A stretch of DNA of 64,000 nt from Fusobacteriales bacterium (GTDB lineage Bacteria > Fusobacteriota > Fusobacteriia > Fusobacteriales > Fusobacteriaceae): NCBI GenBank assembly GCA_020063625.1, contig JAICDD010000002.1, positions 23,345 through 87,344 on the forward strand. The letters are read 5' to 3'. Positions 39,878 through 50,124 of this stretch are shown piece after piece. Positions within the stretch are counted from its first letter, which is position 1, and each line of letters opens with the position of its first letter. Under the pieces are notes generated by a model that saw nothing but the letters and a program-made list of their open reading frames with translations, did no database searches and was not told the origin of the DNA. Position numbers and translations under genes: made by a program.

Positions 39878-41284
39878 ATGAAAAAAGTTATATTAGTATT
39901 AATGTTAGTTTTTACAACAATTATTTTTGCAGCAAAACCGAAATATGTATTTTTGTTTATTGGTGATGGAATGGCAGCACCACAAGTAATGTCAACTTCT
40001 ATTTATTTAGAAAATACGTCAAATGAAAAATTGGCTTTTACAGATTTTAAAGCACAAGGATTTGTTACTACTTATTCAGCTAATTCATTTATTACAGATT
40101 CTGCAGCAGCAGGTACAGCAATAGCTACAGGAAATAAAACTGATTCTGGAGTTATTTCAATGGATTCAACTAAAACAAAAAAATATACAAGTATAGCAAA
40201 ATATGCAAAAGAGGAATTAAATATGAAAGTAGGAATAGTTTCAAGTGTATCACTTGATCATGCAACTCCTGCAGTATTTTATGCTACAGAACCTTCAAGA
40301 AATAATTATTATAATATAGCAAAACAAATTGCTACAAGTAATTTTGATTATTTTGCAGGTGGAGGAATAAAAGGTAATACAGCTAGTAAAAGAAAAAATA
40401 ATCCTGATTTAATTCCTATATTTGAAAAAGCAGGTTATAAAGTAATAAATAATAAATATGATTTTAACAGATTAAAAGAAAAAAATAATAAAATTATAGC
40501 AATAAATCCAGTTCTTACTGGCGGAGAAGCTATGCCTTATGAAATAGATAGAAAAAATGATAAATACAATAATATTTCATTAGCTGAATTTACAAAAAAA
40601 GGTATAGAATTATTAGATAATGAAAATGGATTTTTTATGATGGTTGAAGGTGGAAAAATAGATTGGGCTGGACATGCAAATGATGCAGCATCTGTTATTA
40701 ATGATACATTAGCTTTTAATGATGCTGTAAAAGAAGCAGTTAATTTTTATAATGAACATCCAAATGAAACATTGATAATTGTTACAGGTGACCATGAAAC
40801 TGGAGGTATGTCTATTGGTTTTGCAGGAACAAAATACAGTACTTTCTTTGATAAAATAAAAAATCAAACAGTTTCATATGAAGCATTTAATAATGAATTT
40901 AATAAATATAAAGAAACATATAAAAATAATGCAAAATTTGATGATGTTATGCCTATGTTGAAAAAATATTTTGGTTTAGGAGAAGAAGATTTAACTCTTA
41001 CATCATTAGAGATTCAAAGATTAAAAAATGCATTTAATGCTTCTATTAATGGTTCTAAAAATAAAGATGAAGATTATTTATTATATGGTGGATATGAGCC
41101 ATTAGTTGTAACAGCAACACATATATTAAATAATAAAGCAGGAATAGGATGGACAAGTTATTCACATACAGGGGTACCAGTACCATTATATGCAAAAGGA
41201 AATGGAGAAGAAATATTTAAAGGTTTTTATGATAACACAGATATTTATAAAAAATTAAAATATGTTTTATCACTTGGAATATAG
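39878..41284 (+). CDS. Alkaline phosphatase
   Basis: Signal peptide; YVFLFIGDGMAAPQ, TDSAAAGTAIATG, VTGDHETGG. Confidence 0.93.
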   Translation: MKKVILVLMLVFTTIIFAAKPKYVFLFIGDGMAAPQVMSTSIYLENTSNEKLAFTDFKAQGFVTTYSANSFITDSAAAGTAIATGNKTDSGVISMDSTKTKKYTSIAKYAKEELNMKVGIVSSVSLDHATPAVFYATEPSRNNYYNIAKQIATSNFDYFAGGGIKGNTASKRKNNPDLIPIFEKAGYKVINNKYDFNRLKEKNNKIIAINPVLTGGEAMPYEIDRKNDKYNNISLAEFTKKGIELLDNENGFFMMVEGGKIDWAGHANDAASVINDTLAFNDAVKEAVNFYNEHPNETLIIVTGDHETGGMSIGFAGTKYSTFFDKIKNQTVSYEAFNNEFNKYKETYKNNAKFDDVMPMLKKYFGLGEEDLTLTSLEIQRLKNAFNASINGSKNKDEDYLLYGGYEPLVVTATHILNNKAGIGWTSYSHTGVPVPLYAKGNGEEIFKGFYDNTDIYKKLKYVLSLGI

Positions 41285-41325
41285 ATTAGGAATTTCCTAA
41301 TCTATATTTCTTAGAAAGGAACTTT

Positions 41326-42489
41326 ATGAATAAGTTGCTAAAAAATAAAGAGTTAATTTTTGTTGTAATAATAACAATGGCAATAATAGGATTATTTTTT
41401 ATTCCTACTGGTTTTGAAAATAAAGAAAATAGTTTAATAGTAAAGGGAAAAATTTTATCAGTTGATAATAGTGATGTTATTCAACATGGGATAATAAAAA
41501 CTGGAATACAAGATGTAGATATAAAAATTCTAAATAAAAGTTATAAAAATAAAGTGGTTAAAGGGAAGAATCAATTAGTAGGTAAATTGGAATTTGATAA
41601 ATTTTTAAAACCTAATGATATAATATTAGTAGGAATAGATTATAATGAGAATCAAAAAATAACGGGTGTTAATGTAATAGATTATTATAGAATAAATTAT
41701 GAATTAATTTTAGCGTTTATTATATGTCTATTTTTAATAAGTTTTGCAGGAATAACAGGAGTTAAAGCATTAATTTCATTTGTGTTTACAATACTTTCAA
41801 TATGGAAATTACTCATTCCACTACTATTAAAAGGATATAATCCTCTTTTAGTGACATTTATTATTGTATTAGCAATAACAAGTACGATTATTTTATTAGT
41901 ATGTGGAATAAATAAAAAAGCGTTAGCAGCTATATTTGGTAGTTTTTTAGGAGAGATATTTACAATTATATTATCACTGTATTTTGGTAAATTATTTCAT
42001 TTAAATGGTGCTACAAAACCATTTTCAGAAACCCTCCTTTATTTTGGTTTTTCATATTTAAATTTAAAAAATATATTTTTATCAGGAATAGTATTGTCTG
42101 CAAGTGGAGCAATGATGGATATATCAGTAGATATTGCAGTATCATTAGATGAAATAAAAAAACAAAATCCAACTATTTCAATAAAAGAGTTTTTAAATTC
42201 AGGATTTACAATAGGAAGAAATGTAATAGGAACTATGACGACAACTTTATTACTTGCATATTCTGGTAGTTATACTACTTTACTTATGATATTTATGGCT
42301 CAGTCAACAAAAGCAATTAATATATTTAATTTGAGCTATGTAAGTAGTGAGATTTTAACTACTTTAGTTGGAAGTTTTGGATTATTATTAGTAGCACCAT
42401 TTACTGCAATAACTTCTACATTATTATATTTTTCAAAAGAAATTTTTATAAAAAACACTATAAAAAAATTAAGGCTACTTAAAAACTAG
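41326..42489 (+). CDS. YibE/F family membrane protein
   Basis: ASGAMMDISVDIAVSLDEIKKQNPTISIKE; multi-TM; paralogue of 11768-12862. Confidence 0.8.
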   Translation: MNKLLKNKELIFVVIITMAIIGLFFIPTGFENKENSLIVKGKILSVDNSDVIQHGIIKTGIQDVDIKILNKSYKNKVVKGKNQLVGKLEFDKFLKPNDIILVGIDYNENQKITGVNVIDYYRINYELILAFIICLFLISFAGITGVKALISFVFTILSIWKLLIPLLLKGYNPLLVTFIIVLAITSTIILLVCGINKKALAAIFGSFLGEIFTIILSLYFGKLFHLNGATKPFSETLLYFGFSYLNLKNIFLSGIVLSASGAMMDISVDIAVSLDEIKKQNPTISIKEFLNSGFTIGRNVIGTMTTTLLLAYSGSYTTLLMIFMAQSTKAINIFNLSYVSSEILTTLVGSFGLLLVAPFTAITSTLLYFSKEIFIKNTIKKLRLLKN

Positions 42490-42500
42490 TAGCCTTAATT
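42469..42500. terminator. Intrinsic terminator between convergent genes
   Basis: TTAAGGCTACT...AGTAGCCTTAA, T-rich flank. Confidence 0.75.
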
Positions 42501-42752
42501 ATTTTTTTTTATTTCATTTTCATATTTCCCACGTGATAAAAATAATAAATCCATTACAAGTATTTTTTTTGCAAAATTTCTTATATATTGTCGAAGTTTA
42601 ATATTATTTTTAGTTTTCTCATTGTTGATAATAACTTTTGTTGAAAAAACCAAAAGTTTAAGTAGTTTATCTTCTATCATTTTTTGCCCGGAATTACTTT
42701 TAATATAAAAATATACCATTAACATGACACTTAATATGATAATTATATTCAT
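42495..42752 (-). CDS. Small membrane-anchored hypothetical protein
   Basis: MNIIIILSVMLMVYFYIKS N-terminal TM; AGGAGGTGG RBS. Confidence 0.5.
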   Translation of the reverse strand: MNIIIILSVMLMVYFYIKSNSGQKMIEDKLLKLLVFSTKVIINNEKTKNNIKLRQYIRNFAKKILVMDLLFLSRGKYENEIKKNN

Positions 42753-42815
42753 AATTACCACCTCCTTGTATTAGCTCTGCTAAGTAAAGATATCCCGTAA
42801 TATTATTATCGTCAA

Positions 42816-43187
42816 TTATTCACCCTCTATTAATCCAAAATCAAAATAATTATCATCTTTATCATTTACTTCATCTTCATCCCAAACAAAACTTATTTGA
42901 GATAGATTCATATCTAAAAATTCTATTGAAAATTCAGTAGCGCCTTCATTTGCACCAACTAAATTATATAATTTTCCTAATAATTTTGTTTTAAACTCAT
43001 TTGTTTCTTCTAAAAAATTATTAAAAAATTCATTTGATAAATAAACAGCTACTTTTTTATCATTATTACTTATATGTAAATGAACTTTTCCAATATCACG
43101 ACTTTCATTATTCATTTCAAGTAAAATAGAATATATCTCAGAATCAGATGTTCTGTATATTCTCAAAAACTCAATGAAGTATTCCAT
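42816..43187 (-). CDS. Hypothetical protein
   Basis: 123-aa ORF with RBS-like AAGGATG upstream; acidic C-term. Confidence 0.55.
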   Translation of the reverse strand: MEYFIEFLRIYRTSDSEIYSILLEMNNESRDIGKVHLHISNNDKKVAVYLSNEFFNNFLEETNEFKTKLLGKLYNLVGANEGATEFSIEFLDMNLSQISFVWDEDEVNDKDDNYFDFGLIEGE

Positions 43188-43265
43188 ATTATCACATCCT
43201 TATATCAGTATTATACTATATTTTACTTAAAAAATTTAATTATCCTTTTTTATTATTTATAAAAA

Positions 43266-43345
43266 TAGAAAGAGTGAAAAGACGTGTATAAATAAATTAA
43301 TTAAATTTTAATTTATTTAATAAAACTTAGCTTTTCACTCTCTTA
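43266..43345 (-). terminator. Terminator-like inverted repeat
   Basis: AGAGTGAAAAG...CTTTTCACTCT with AT-rich loop; related to the elements near 8120 and 52983. Confidence 0.55.
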
Positions 43346-43353
43346 CAAATAAA

Positions 43354-43860
43354 TTATTTATTAGCATTTAAAAAACTCAAGCATAAGTTAGTTAATTCAT
43401 CATCATTAAAAACGAATTTTAACATTTGCAAAAACATTTTTAGTTTTATTTCTTTTTTTAATGATTCATCAGTAGATTCTTCAAAATCTTTTAAAATATA
43501 ATCAAAATCTGGAGAATATTTATCCATAGAGTATGGAATATTAGTTATTAATGATTTTAATTCTAAATAACTATTATTATCAATTATAAAAAATATTATA
43601 TTATTATACTCTTTTTTTAGATTAATAAGTGCTTTAAAAAATTCAACTAATAAAATAGAGTTTTTTCTATTTTTAGAATTATTAAAAAAATAGATATAAC
43701 TAGAATTTTCTTTTATATAATATAATTCATCATCAAAAAAATCAGCCATATTGTCATCAATAAAACTTTTGTCTATTAAATTTTCTTTCACTAAATTTGA
43801 TTGTAATACTGATATATCAATATTACTCTTTTTTGAAATATACTCAAAATCAAAATACAT
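43354..43860 (-). CDS. Hypothetical protein
   Basis: Start trimmed to MYFDFEYISKKSN after GGGGGAG RBS; no family recognised. Confidence 0.55.
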   Translation of the reverse strand: MYFDFEYISKKSNIDISVLQSNLVKENLIDKSFIDDNMADFFDDELYYIKENSSYIYFFNNSKNRKNSILLVEFFKALINLKKEYNNIIFFIIDNNSYLELKSLITNIPYSMDKYSPDFDYILKDFEESTDESLKKEIKLKMFLQMLKFVFNDDELTNLCLSFLNANK

Positions 43861-43940
43861 TTTAACTCCCCCTAAGAAATTTATAAAAATATGAGTTATA
43901 CTATATAAATATAGCATAACTCATTATATAAAACAATAAA

Positions 43941-45764
43941 TTATTCAACAGTTACTGATTTTGCTAGATTTCTAGGTTTATCTACATCTATTCCTTTTAA
44001 TGCAGAAGTATAATATGCAAGTAGTTGTAATGGGATAATACTTAAAAATCCTGCAAATATATCATCTATATTTGGAATAGGAATAAATAAATCAGTAGAT
44101 TCAGCAAGTAAATCTTTATGTTTTTCAAATGAAATTGACAATGTTCTTGCACCTCTTGATTTTACCTCTTTTATATTTGATACTGATTTATGTATAAGAG
44201 CTTCTTGTGTTAATACTGATATTACAGGGACACCATCTTCAATTAATGCAATAGTACCATGTTTTAATTCACCAGATGGAAATGCTTCTGTATGTATATA
44301 TGCAACCTCTTTCATTTTAAGTGCTGCTTCTTGAGCTAAATAATAATCAAGAGTTCTTCCTAAGAAAAATACATGTTCATTGTCTAATAAAGTAGATGCA
44401 ATATCTTTTATTTCATCATTAAGCTCTAAAATAGATTGTACTTTTTTAGGAATTGCATAAAAATTCTCTATAAAATATTGATATTTTTCATTATCAATTA
44501 AATTTTTCTTTTCTGCAAAATATAGTGATAACATATAAAATATAGCTACTTGTGTAGTATATGCTTTTGTAGAAGCTACAGCTATTTCAGGGCCAGCATA
44601 AGTATAAACTACATCATCAGCTTCTCTAGCAATTGAAGAACCTACAACATTTGTAATAGCTAAAGTTTTAGAACCAAGTGATTTTGCAAGTCTAAGTGCT
44701 GCTAAAGTATCAAGAGTTTCTCCTGATTGACTTACTAAAATTACTAATGATTTTTCATCTAAAAATGGTTCAGAATATCTAAATTCTGATGCTATTCCAA
44801 CTTCTGTTTTTATTTTAGCTAATTTTTGGAAAATATATTTTCCTTGTAATGCTGCATTATATGCTGTACCACACGCTATAAAATATATAGAATCAATTTT
44901 ATTTAAATCAATATTTAAATAATCAAAATCAACTTTATTATTTTTTATATAATGTTTAAATGTATTTTTTATTGATTCTGGTTGTTCAAAAATTTCTTTA
45001 AGCATAAAATGAGGATAACCAGCTTTTGTAGCTTGTTCTATTGACCACTTTATCTCAGAAAGCTCTTTTGAAATTTCATTATTATTTATATCATAAATTT
45101 TTATACTGTCTTTTGTAAGAATTCCAATTTCATAATTATCTAAAAAATATACTTTATTTGTATATTTTAAAATTGCTGGAACATCAGAAGCAATAAAATT
45201 TTCATTTTCTCCTTTTCCAATAACTAAAGGACTATCTTTTCTAGCACAAAATATTGTATCAGGATATTTTGTATTAATAATACCTAAAGCATAAGAACCA
45301 TCAATTTTATTTAATGTCTTAGTGATAACTTCATAAAAATTATCATTTGATTTTGAATAATAATCTAAAAGTAAAGGTATAACTTCTGTATCAGTTTCAG
45401 ATGAAAAACTATATCCAAGTTCTAATAACTCATTTTTTATCTCAGCAAAATTTTCAATAATTCCATTATGAACGACAGCTATAGTTTTGTCATTATTAAA
45501 ATGAGGATGAGAATTTTCATCAGAAGGCACACCATGAGTTGCCCATCTAGTATGACCAATTGAGATATTAGAAGTTATTGGATTATTTTTCAAACTTTCT
45601 TCTAAATTAACTATTCTACCTTGTTTTTTTTGAAGAACAATATTAGAATCTACAATTGCAGCAATTCCAGCTGAATCATATCCTCTGTATTCCAACTTCT
45701 TTAAACCATCAATAATTATTTCACTTGAATTTTGTTCACCAATATAACCTACTATTCCGCACAT
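43941..45764 (-). CDS. glmS: Glutamine-fructose-6-phosphate aminotransferase (isomerizing)
   Basis: MCGIVGYIGEQ, HTRWATHGVPSDENSHPH, SQSGETLDTLAAL, C-term KPRNLAKSVTVE. Confidence 0.97.
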   Translation of the reverse strand: MCGIVGYIGEQNSSEIIIDGLKKLEYRGYDSAGIAAIVDSNIVLQKKQGRIVNLEESLKNNPITSNISIGHTRWATHGVPSDENSHPHFNNDKTIAVVHNGIIENFAEIKNELLELGYSFSSETDTEVIPLLLDYYSKSNDNFYEVITKTLNKIDGSYALGIINTKYPDTIFCARKDSPLVIGKGENENFIASDVPAILKYTNKVYFLDNYEIGILTKDSIKIYDINNNEISKELSEIKWSIEQATKAGYPHFMLKEIFEQPESIKNTFKHYIKNNKVDFDYLNIDLNKIDSIYFIACGTAYNAALQGKYIFQKLAKIKTEVGIASEFRYSEPFLDEKSLVILVSQSGETLDTLAALRLAKSLGSKTLAITNVVGSSIAREADDVVYTYAGPEIAVASTKAYTTQVAIFYMLSLYFAEKKNLIDNEKYQYFIENFYAIPKKVQSILELNDEIKDIASTLLDNEHVFFLGRTLDYYLAQEAALKMKEVAYIHTEAFPSGELKHGTIALIEDGVPVISVLTQEALIHKSVSNIKEVKSRGARTLSISFEKHKDLLAESTDLFIPIPNIDDIFAGFLSIIPLQLLAYYTSALKGIDVDKPRNLAKSVTVE

Positions 45765-45804
45765 ATAAATTCCTCCTAAATATTTTTTATTTTTGAAGGA
45801 ATGC

Positions 45805-45936
45805 TACTGAAATATTTTTGTCCTATACGTTACCATATAGTTTTGTATATTTCTTAGGCTGTAGCCACCTTAGAGGCATCCGCCGAAATTTCGATAACCT
45901 CTCTCCTCGTCACCTATAAATAGGTCTGGCGCTTTA
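45805..45936 (-). ncRNA. glmS ribozyme: glmS ribozyme (glucosamine-6-phosphate riboswitch)
   Basis: Minus strand: AAGCGCCAGACCT...GACGAGGAGAGAGGTTATCGAAATTTCGGCGGATGCCTCT...GGTAACG...GGACAAAA, immediately upstream of glmS. Confidence 0.95.
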
Positions 45937-46207
45937 TATATTTTTTTCCTTCAAATACTATATAATAGTAACAACTACTACACACTAATTCAAATATAAA
46001 AAATTTCAAAAAAAAATGAAATATATTATTTCTTGTTAAAATGAAATACAAAAATTTGTATTTTTTTAGCTTAAAATGTACAATTATAATATAAAAATAC
46101 ATTTTTTAGATTAAGAATACTGTTTTTATGAAAATAAAAAGGAAAATTTCAGAAATTATGAAAAGTATATTGTAATAAAAAATAAAAATTTGAAATAGAG
46201 GTAATTT

Positions 46208-48016
46208 ATGAAATATATAAAAATAAAAATACTAGAGATTATAAGTAAAGTAATAATGGAAAATGTACCTTTTTTTATATTATTAGGGACATTAAGTTTT
46301 TTTAATACAGAGGATTTTGTATTAACTTATGGTTCTTTATTAAAAAATATTTTAATTCCTTTAATATTATCATATAGTGCTGGTAATTTTATAGAAAAAA
46401 GATTAGGAGGAATAGCAGGAGTAATTGTTGTAGGAGGAATACTTAATTTATATCAATTTAAATCATTTTTAATGCCTATATTAGTAGGAATTTTAGTTGG
46501 AGAGGTTGTTAAATACAGTAAAAAGATATTAGATAAATATAAATATCCTGGATATGAAATGCTTATAAATAATATTTTAATAGTAGTATTAGGAACTATT
46601 TTAATTAAATTATTTTATTATATCTATCCATTATATGATTTTATTTATAAAATAATAGTTGAAAACATAAATGGATTTGCAATTAATATAAAATTTTATC
46701 CATTATATTCCTTTATTATTGAACCAGCAAAAGTATTTTTTCTAAATAATTTAATTAATCACGGTGTGTTATCAGTAATTGGATTACAAGAACTTAGTGA
46801 AAAAGGGAAATCAATATTCTTTTTAATGGAAACTAATCCAGGGCCTGGACTTGGTATTTTAACTGCATATTTATATATGAATAAAAAAAATAAGATTAAG
46901 AAAAAAAATATTATTTCAAATATTTTTATTCAATTTATTGGTGGGATACATGAAGTATATTTTCCATATGTTTTAAAAAATTTAAAATTAATAATTCCAT
47001 TAATAATTAGTGGAAGTGTAGGAGTATATATTTTTGATAAACTTAATCTAGGTCTTTTAGGAGTAGCATCACCAGGAAGTATAATAATGATACTTTTATT
47101 AGCACCTATTTATGATAAATTTGGAATTTTTTTAGGAATTTTAACATCATTTTTTATAAGTTTTATTATAGGGAGTATAATACTAAAAATGTCTAATAAA
47201 GAAGAAAAAAATATAACTAAAATAAATATACCAGAAGAAGTAAAAAACAAAAAAAATATAAAAATAGTAGTTGTATGTGATGCAGGAATGGGCTCTAGTA
47301 CAATGGGAGCAACTCTTTTAGATAGAAAAATAAAAAAAGAAAAATTAGAAGAAAAAATAAGTGTAGAAAATCGTTCTGTAGATGATGATTTAAATGAATT
47401 TGATATAATAGTAATTCATGAAAAATTAGTAAAAAGAATAGAGGAGAGAAGTAAAAATAAATATATTGTAATATTAAATGATTTTATGGATGGAAAAGTA
47501 TATGAAGAACTTTTGAAAAATATAAAAAATAAAATAGATTTAAATGAAAATAATAAAGAAATAGTAAATAAAAATATTACAAGAAAAATAATAGAAAAAG
47601 AAAATTTAGCAATAGGATTAAAGAAAGCTACTAAAAAAGAAGCTTTAGAAGATATTGGAAAACATCTATATGAGCTTGGATATGTGGAAAAAAATTATAT
47701 AAATGGAATACTTAATAGAGAAGAAATATCATCTACTTATTTAGCAAATGGAGTAGCTGTTCCTCACGGAACAAAAGAGTATAATAAATATATAAAAAAT
47801 AATGGAGTAGTAATACATCAATACCCATATGGAATTGATTATGGAGATGGGAAAACAGTTTATATATTAATAGGATTAGCAATAAAAGGAGAAACTCATA
47901 TTGAAATTTTAGAAAAATTATCTAAAATTATTGAAAATGAAGATGAAATAGAAAATTTATCAATTACAAATAAAGAGAAAGATTTTTATAAAATATTGTC
48001 TATATTGGAGGATTAA
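46208..48016 (+). CDS. PTS mannitol-type EIICBA, divergent paralogue
   Basis: EIIC GGIHEVYFPYVLK, EIIB VVVCDAGMGSSTMGATLL, EIIA VAVPHGTKEYNKYI. Confidence 0.88.
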   Translation: MKYIKIKILEIISKVIMENVPFFILLGTLSFFNTEDFVLTYGSLLKNILIPLILSYSAGNFIEKRLGGIAGVIVVGGILNLYQFKSFLMPILVGILVGEVVKYSKKILDKYKYPGYEMLINNILIVVLGTILIKLFYYIYPLYDFIYKIIVENINGFAINIKFYPLYSFIIEPAKVFFLNNLINHGVLSVIGLQELSEKGKSIFFLMETNPGPGLGILTAYLYMNKKNKIKKKNIISNIFIQFIGGIHEVYFPYVLKNLKLIIPLIISGSVGVYIFDKLNLGLLGVASPGSIIMILLLAPIYDKFGIFLGILTSFFISFIIGSIILKMSNKEEKNITKINIPEEVKNKKNIKIVVVCDAGMGSSTMGATLLDRKIKKEKLEEKISVENRSVDDDLNEFDIIVIHEKLVKRIEERSKNKYIVILNDFMDGKVYEELLKNIKNKIDLNENNKEIVNKNITRKIIEKENLAIGLKKATKKEALEDIGKHLYELGYVEKNYINGILNREEISSTYLANGVAVPHGTKEYNKYIKNNGVVIHQYPYGIDYGDGKTVYILIGLAIKGETHIEILEKLSKIIENEDEIENLSITNKEKDFYKILSILED

Positions 48017-48018
48017 AA

Positions 48019-50124
48019 TTGTTAAATCAGAGATGTATAAATATATTAATGACGTTAATAGAGGAAAAAAGCTCAACAGTAAAAGAACTAGCTAAAAAGT
48101 ATAATATAACAGAGAGAAGTATCAGATATGATATAGATAATATTAACTATTATCTATATAAAAATGGGCTAAAAGAGATAGAAAAAAAATCAAAAGGTAT
48201 TTTAGAATTTGATGAAGATAAAGATAAAACAAAAAGATTAATAGAGATATTAAATAGAAGATTTTACAATTTTTCTCAACATGAAAGAAAAGAGTATATA
48301 AAATCTTTTATATTATTTACAGATGATATAATTAATTTACATGAAATATCTGAAATTCTTTCTGTAAGCTTAAGCACTGTAAAACTTGATTTTAAAGAAG
48401 TTAAACTTTTTTTAAAAGAGAATGGAATGAGCTTGAAATATTTATCAAAATTGGGATTAAAACTAGAAGGTGATGAAGAAAGAATACGTAAAGCACAACT
48501 TAAAATGCTCGTAGAATATCTTGATATAAGTAAAGATAAATTTATAAGTAAAATAAAAAAAGATGAAGTATTAGGATATAAACTCATAAGAGATGAATTA
48601 AAACTTTACTTTGAAGATTATCCGCTTAGAAATATAAGAATATTTATAAAAAGAGTAGAAAATGAATTAGGAACTATAATTTCTGATGAAGCATATAAAG
48701 TACTTGAAATGTATCTACTTATAGCTATTAGAAGACTTGAAAATGAAAATGAAATAAAAAATAGAGAAAATAATGAAAAATTTTTAAAAAGTACAAAAGA
48801 GTATAAAATATTATCAAATGAATTAAATATGTTAAGTGAGTATTTTAATATAAAATTTAATGATTATGAAAAATTATTATTAACAGAATTATTTTTAGGA
48901 AGTCATTCATATAATTTTAATTCATCATTTTATGAAAATTGGATTGAAATAGAGATATCTGTAAATGAAATTATAAAAGAGGTATCAAGAAAACTTGAAA
49001 TTGATTTAACAAAAGACAAAATACTGTATGATGGTATTTTAAATCACTTAAAACCTGCAATTTATAGAATAAAAAATGATATAATTTTAGAAAATGAAGT
49101 CGTAAAAGAGATAAAAGAGATATATAATGAATTATTTGACATAATAAAAGAAGTTAGCAATGAAAATCTAAAACTTTATATAAATAAAGATTTGCCAGAT
49201 GAAGAGATATCATATTTGACTATGCACTTTAAAACAGCTCTTGATAGAAAAGAGAATAGTGAAAATCAGATAAAAAATATTTTGATAATATGTGGATTAG
49301 GATATGGAAGCTCAAAACTAATTGCACAAAAATTATTAGAAAATTATGATGTAAATATTATAGATACATTACCTTATCATAAATTTTTAGATATTAAAAA
49401 TTTTGATAATATTGATTTGATTATATCCACATTAGAAATAGATGAAAAACTAGATTATCCTTTTCCTATATTAAAAGTAAATCCTATATTTACAAATAAT
49501 GATAAAAAAAGATTAGAAGAGTATGGACTTAAAAAAAATAGTAATAAAATATCTTTGACAAAATTATTAGATATAATAAAAAGTGAAAGTAAAGTATTAG
49601 ATGAAGAAAATCTAATAGGAAAATTAAAAAACTTTTTTAAATCTAATATTTATGATGACAGATATAAGATAAAAGATAAAAAATTAATTGATTTATTACA
49701 AGTAGTAAAAGTAAAAGAGAGTGTAGAAAATTGGGAGGAAGCAATAAAAGAAGCAGGAAAAGAGCTATTAAAAATAGAAGCTATTGAAGAAGAATATATA
49801 GAAGAGATGATAAAAGCAGTAAAAATACATGGTAGCTATATGATAGTAGGAGGTAAAGTAGCTCTTCCACATGCAAGAATAAAAAATCAAGTTAAATATA
49901 CAGCAATGACAATGATAAAATTAAATAAAGAAGTAGAATTCCCAGAAGGGAAAAAAGTAAAAATAATTATAGCATTTTCTAGTAAAGACAGAAGTGAGCA
50001 TGTAGGAGCTTTGACAGAATTAGTAGAGTTGATAGAAAATTATGATTTTGTAAAAAAAATAGAAAATAGTCAAAGAGAAGAAGAGATAATAAAATATATA
50101 ACTGAAATAAATAGTGAAGAGTGA
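48019..50124 (+). CDS. mtlR: BglG-family/MtlR-like PTS-regulated transcriptional activator
   Basis: TTG start; N-term HTH, PRD domains, EIIB-like LIICGLGYGSSKLIA, EIIA-like VGGKVALPHARI. Confidence 0.82.
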   Translation: MLNQRCINILMTLIEEKSSTVKELAKKYNITERSIRYDIDNINYYLYKNGLKEIEKKSKGILEFDEDKDKTKRLIEILNRRFYNFSQHERKEYIKSFILFTDDIINLHEISEILSVSLSTVKLDFKEVKLFLKENGMSLKYLSKLGLKLEGDEERIRKAQLKMLVEYLDISKDKFISKIKKDEVLGYKLIRDELKLYFEDYPLRNIRIFIKRVENELGTIISDEAYKVLEMYLLIAIRRLENENEIKNRENNEKFLKSTKEYKILSNELNMLSEYFNIKFNDYEKLLLTELFLGSHSYNFNSSFYENWIEIEISVNEIIKEVSRKLEIDLTKDKILYDGILNHLKPAIYRIKNDIILENEVVKEIKEIYNELFDIIKEVSNENLKLYINKDLPDEEISYLTMHFKTALDRKENSENQIKNILIICGLGYGSSKLIAQKLLENYDVNIIDTLPYHKFLDIKNFDNIDLIISTLEIDEKLDYPFPILKVNPIFTNNDKKRLEEYGLKKNSNKISLTKLLDIIKSESKVLDEENLIGKLKNFFKSNIYDDRYKIKDKKLIDLLQVVKVKESVENWEEAIKEAGKELLKIEAIEEEYIEEMIKAVKIHGSYMIVGGKVALPHARIKNQVKYTAMTMIKLNKEVEFPEGKKVKIIIAFSSKDRSEHVGALTELVELIENYDFVKKIENSQREEEIIKYITEINSEE

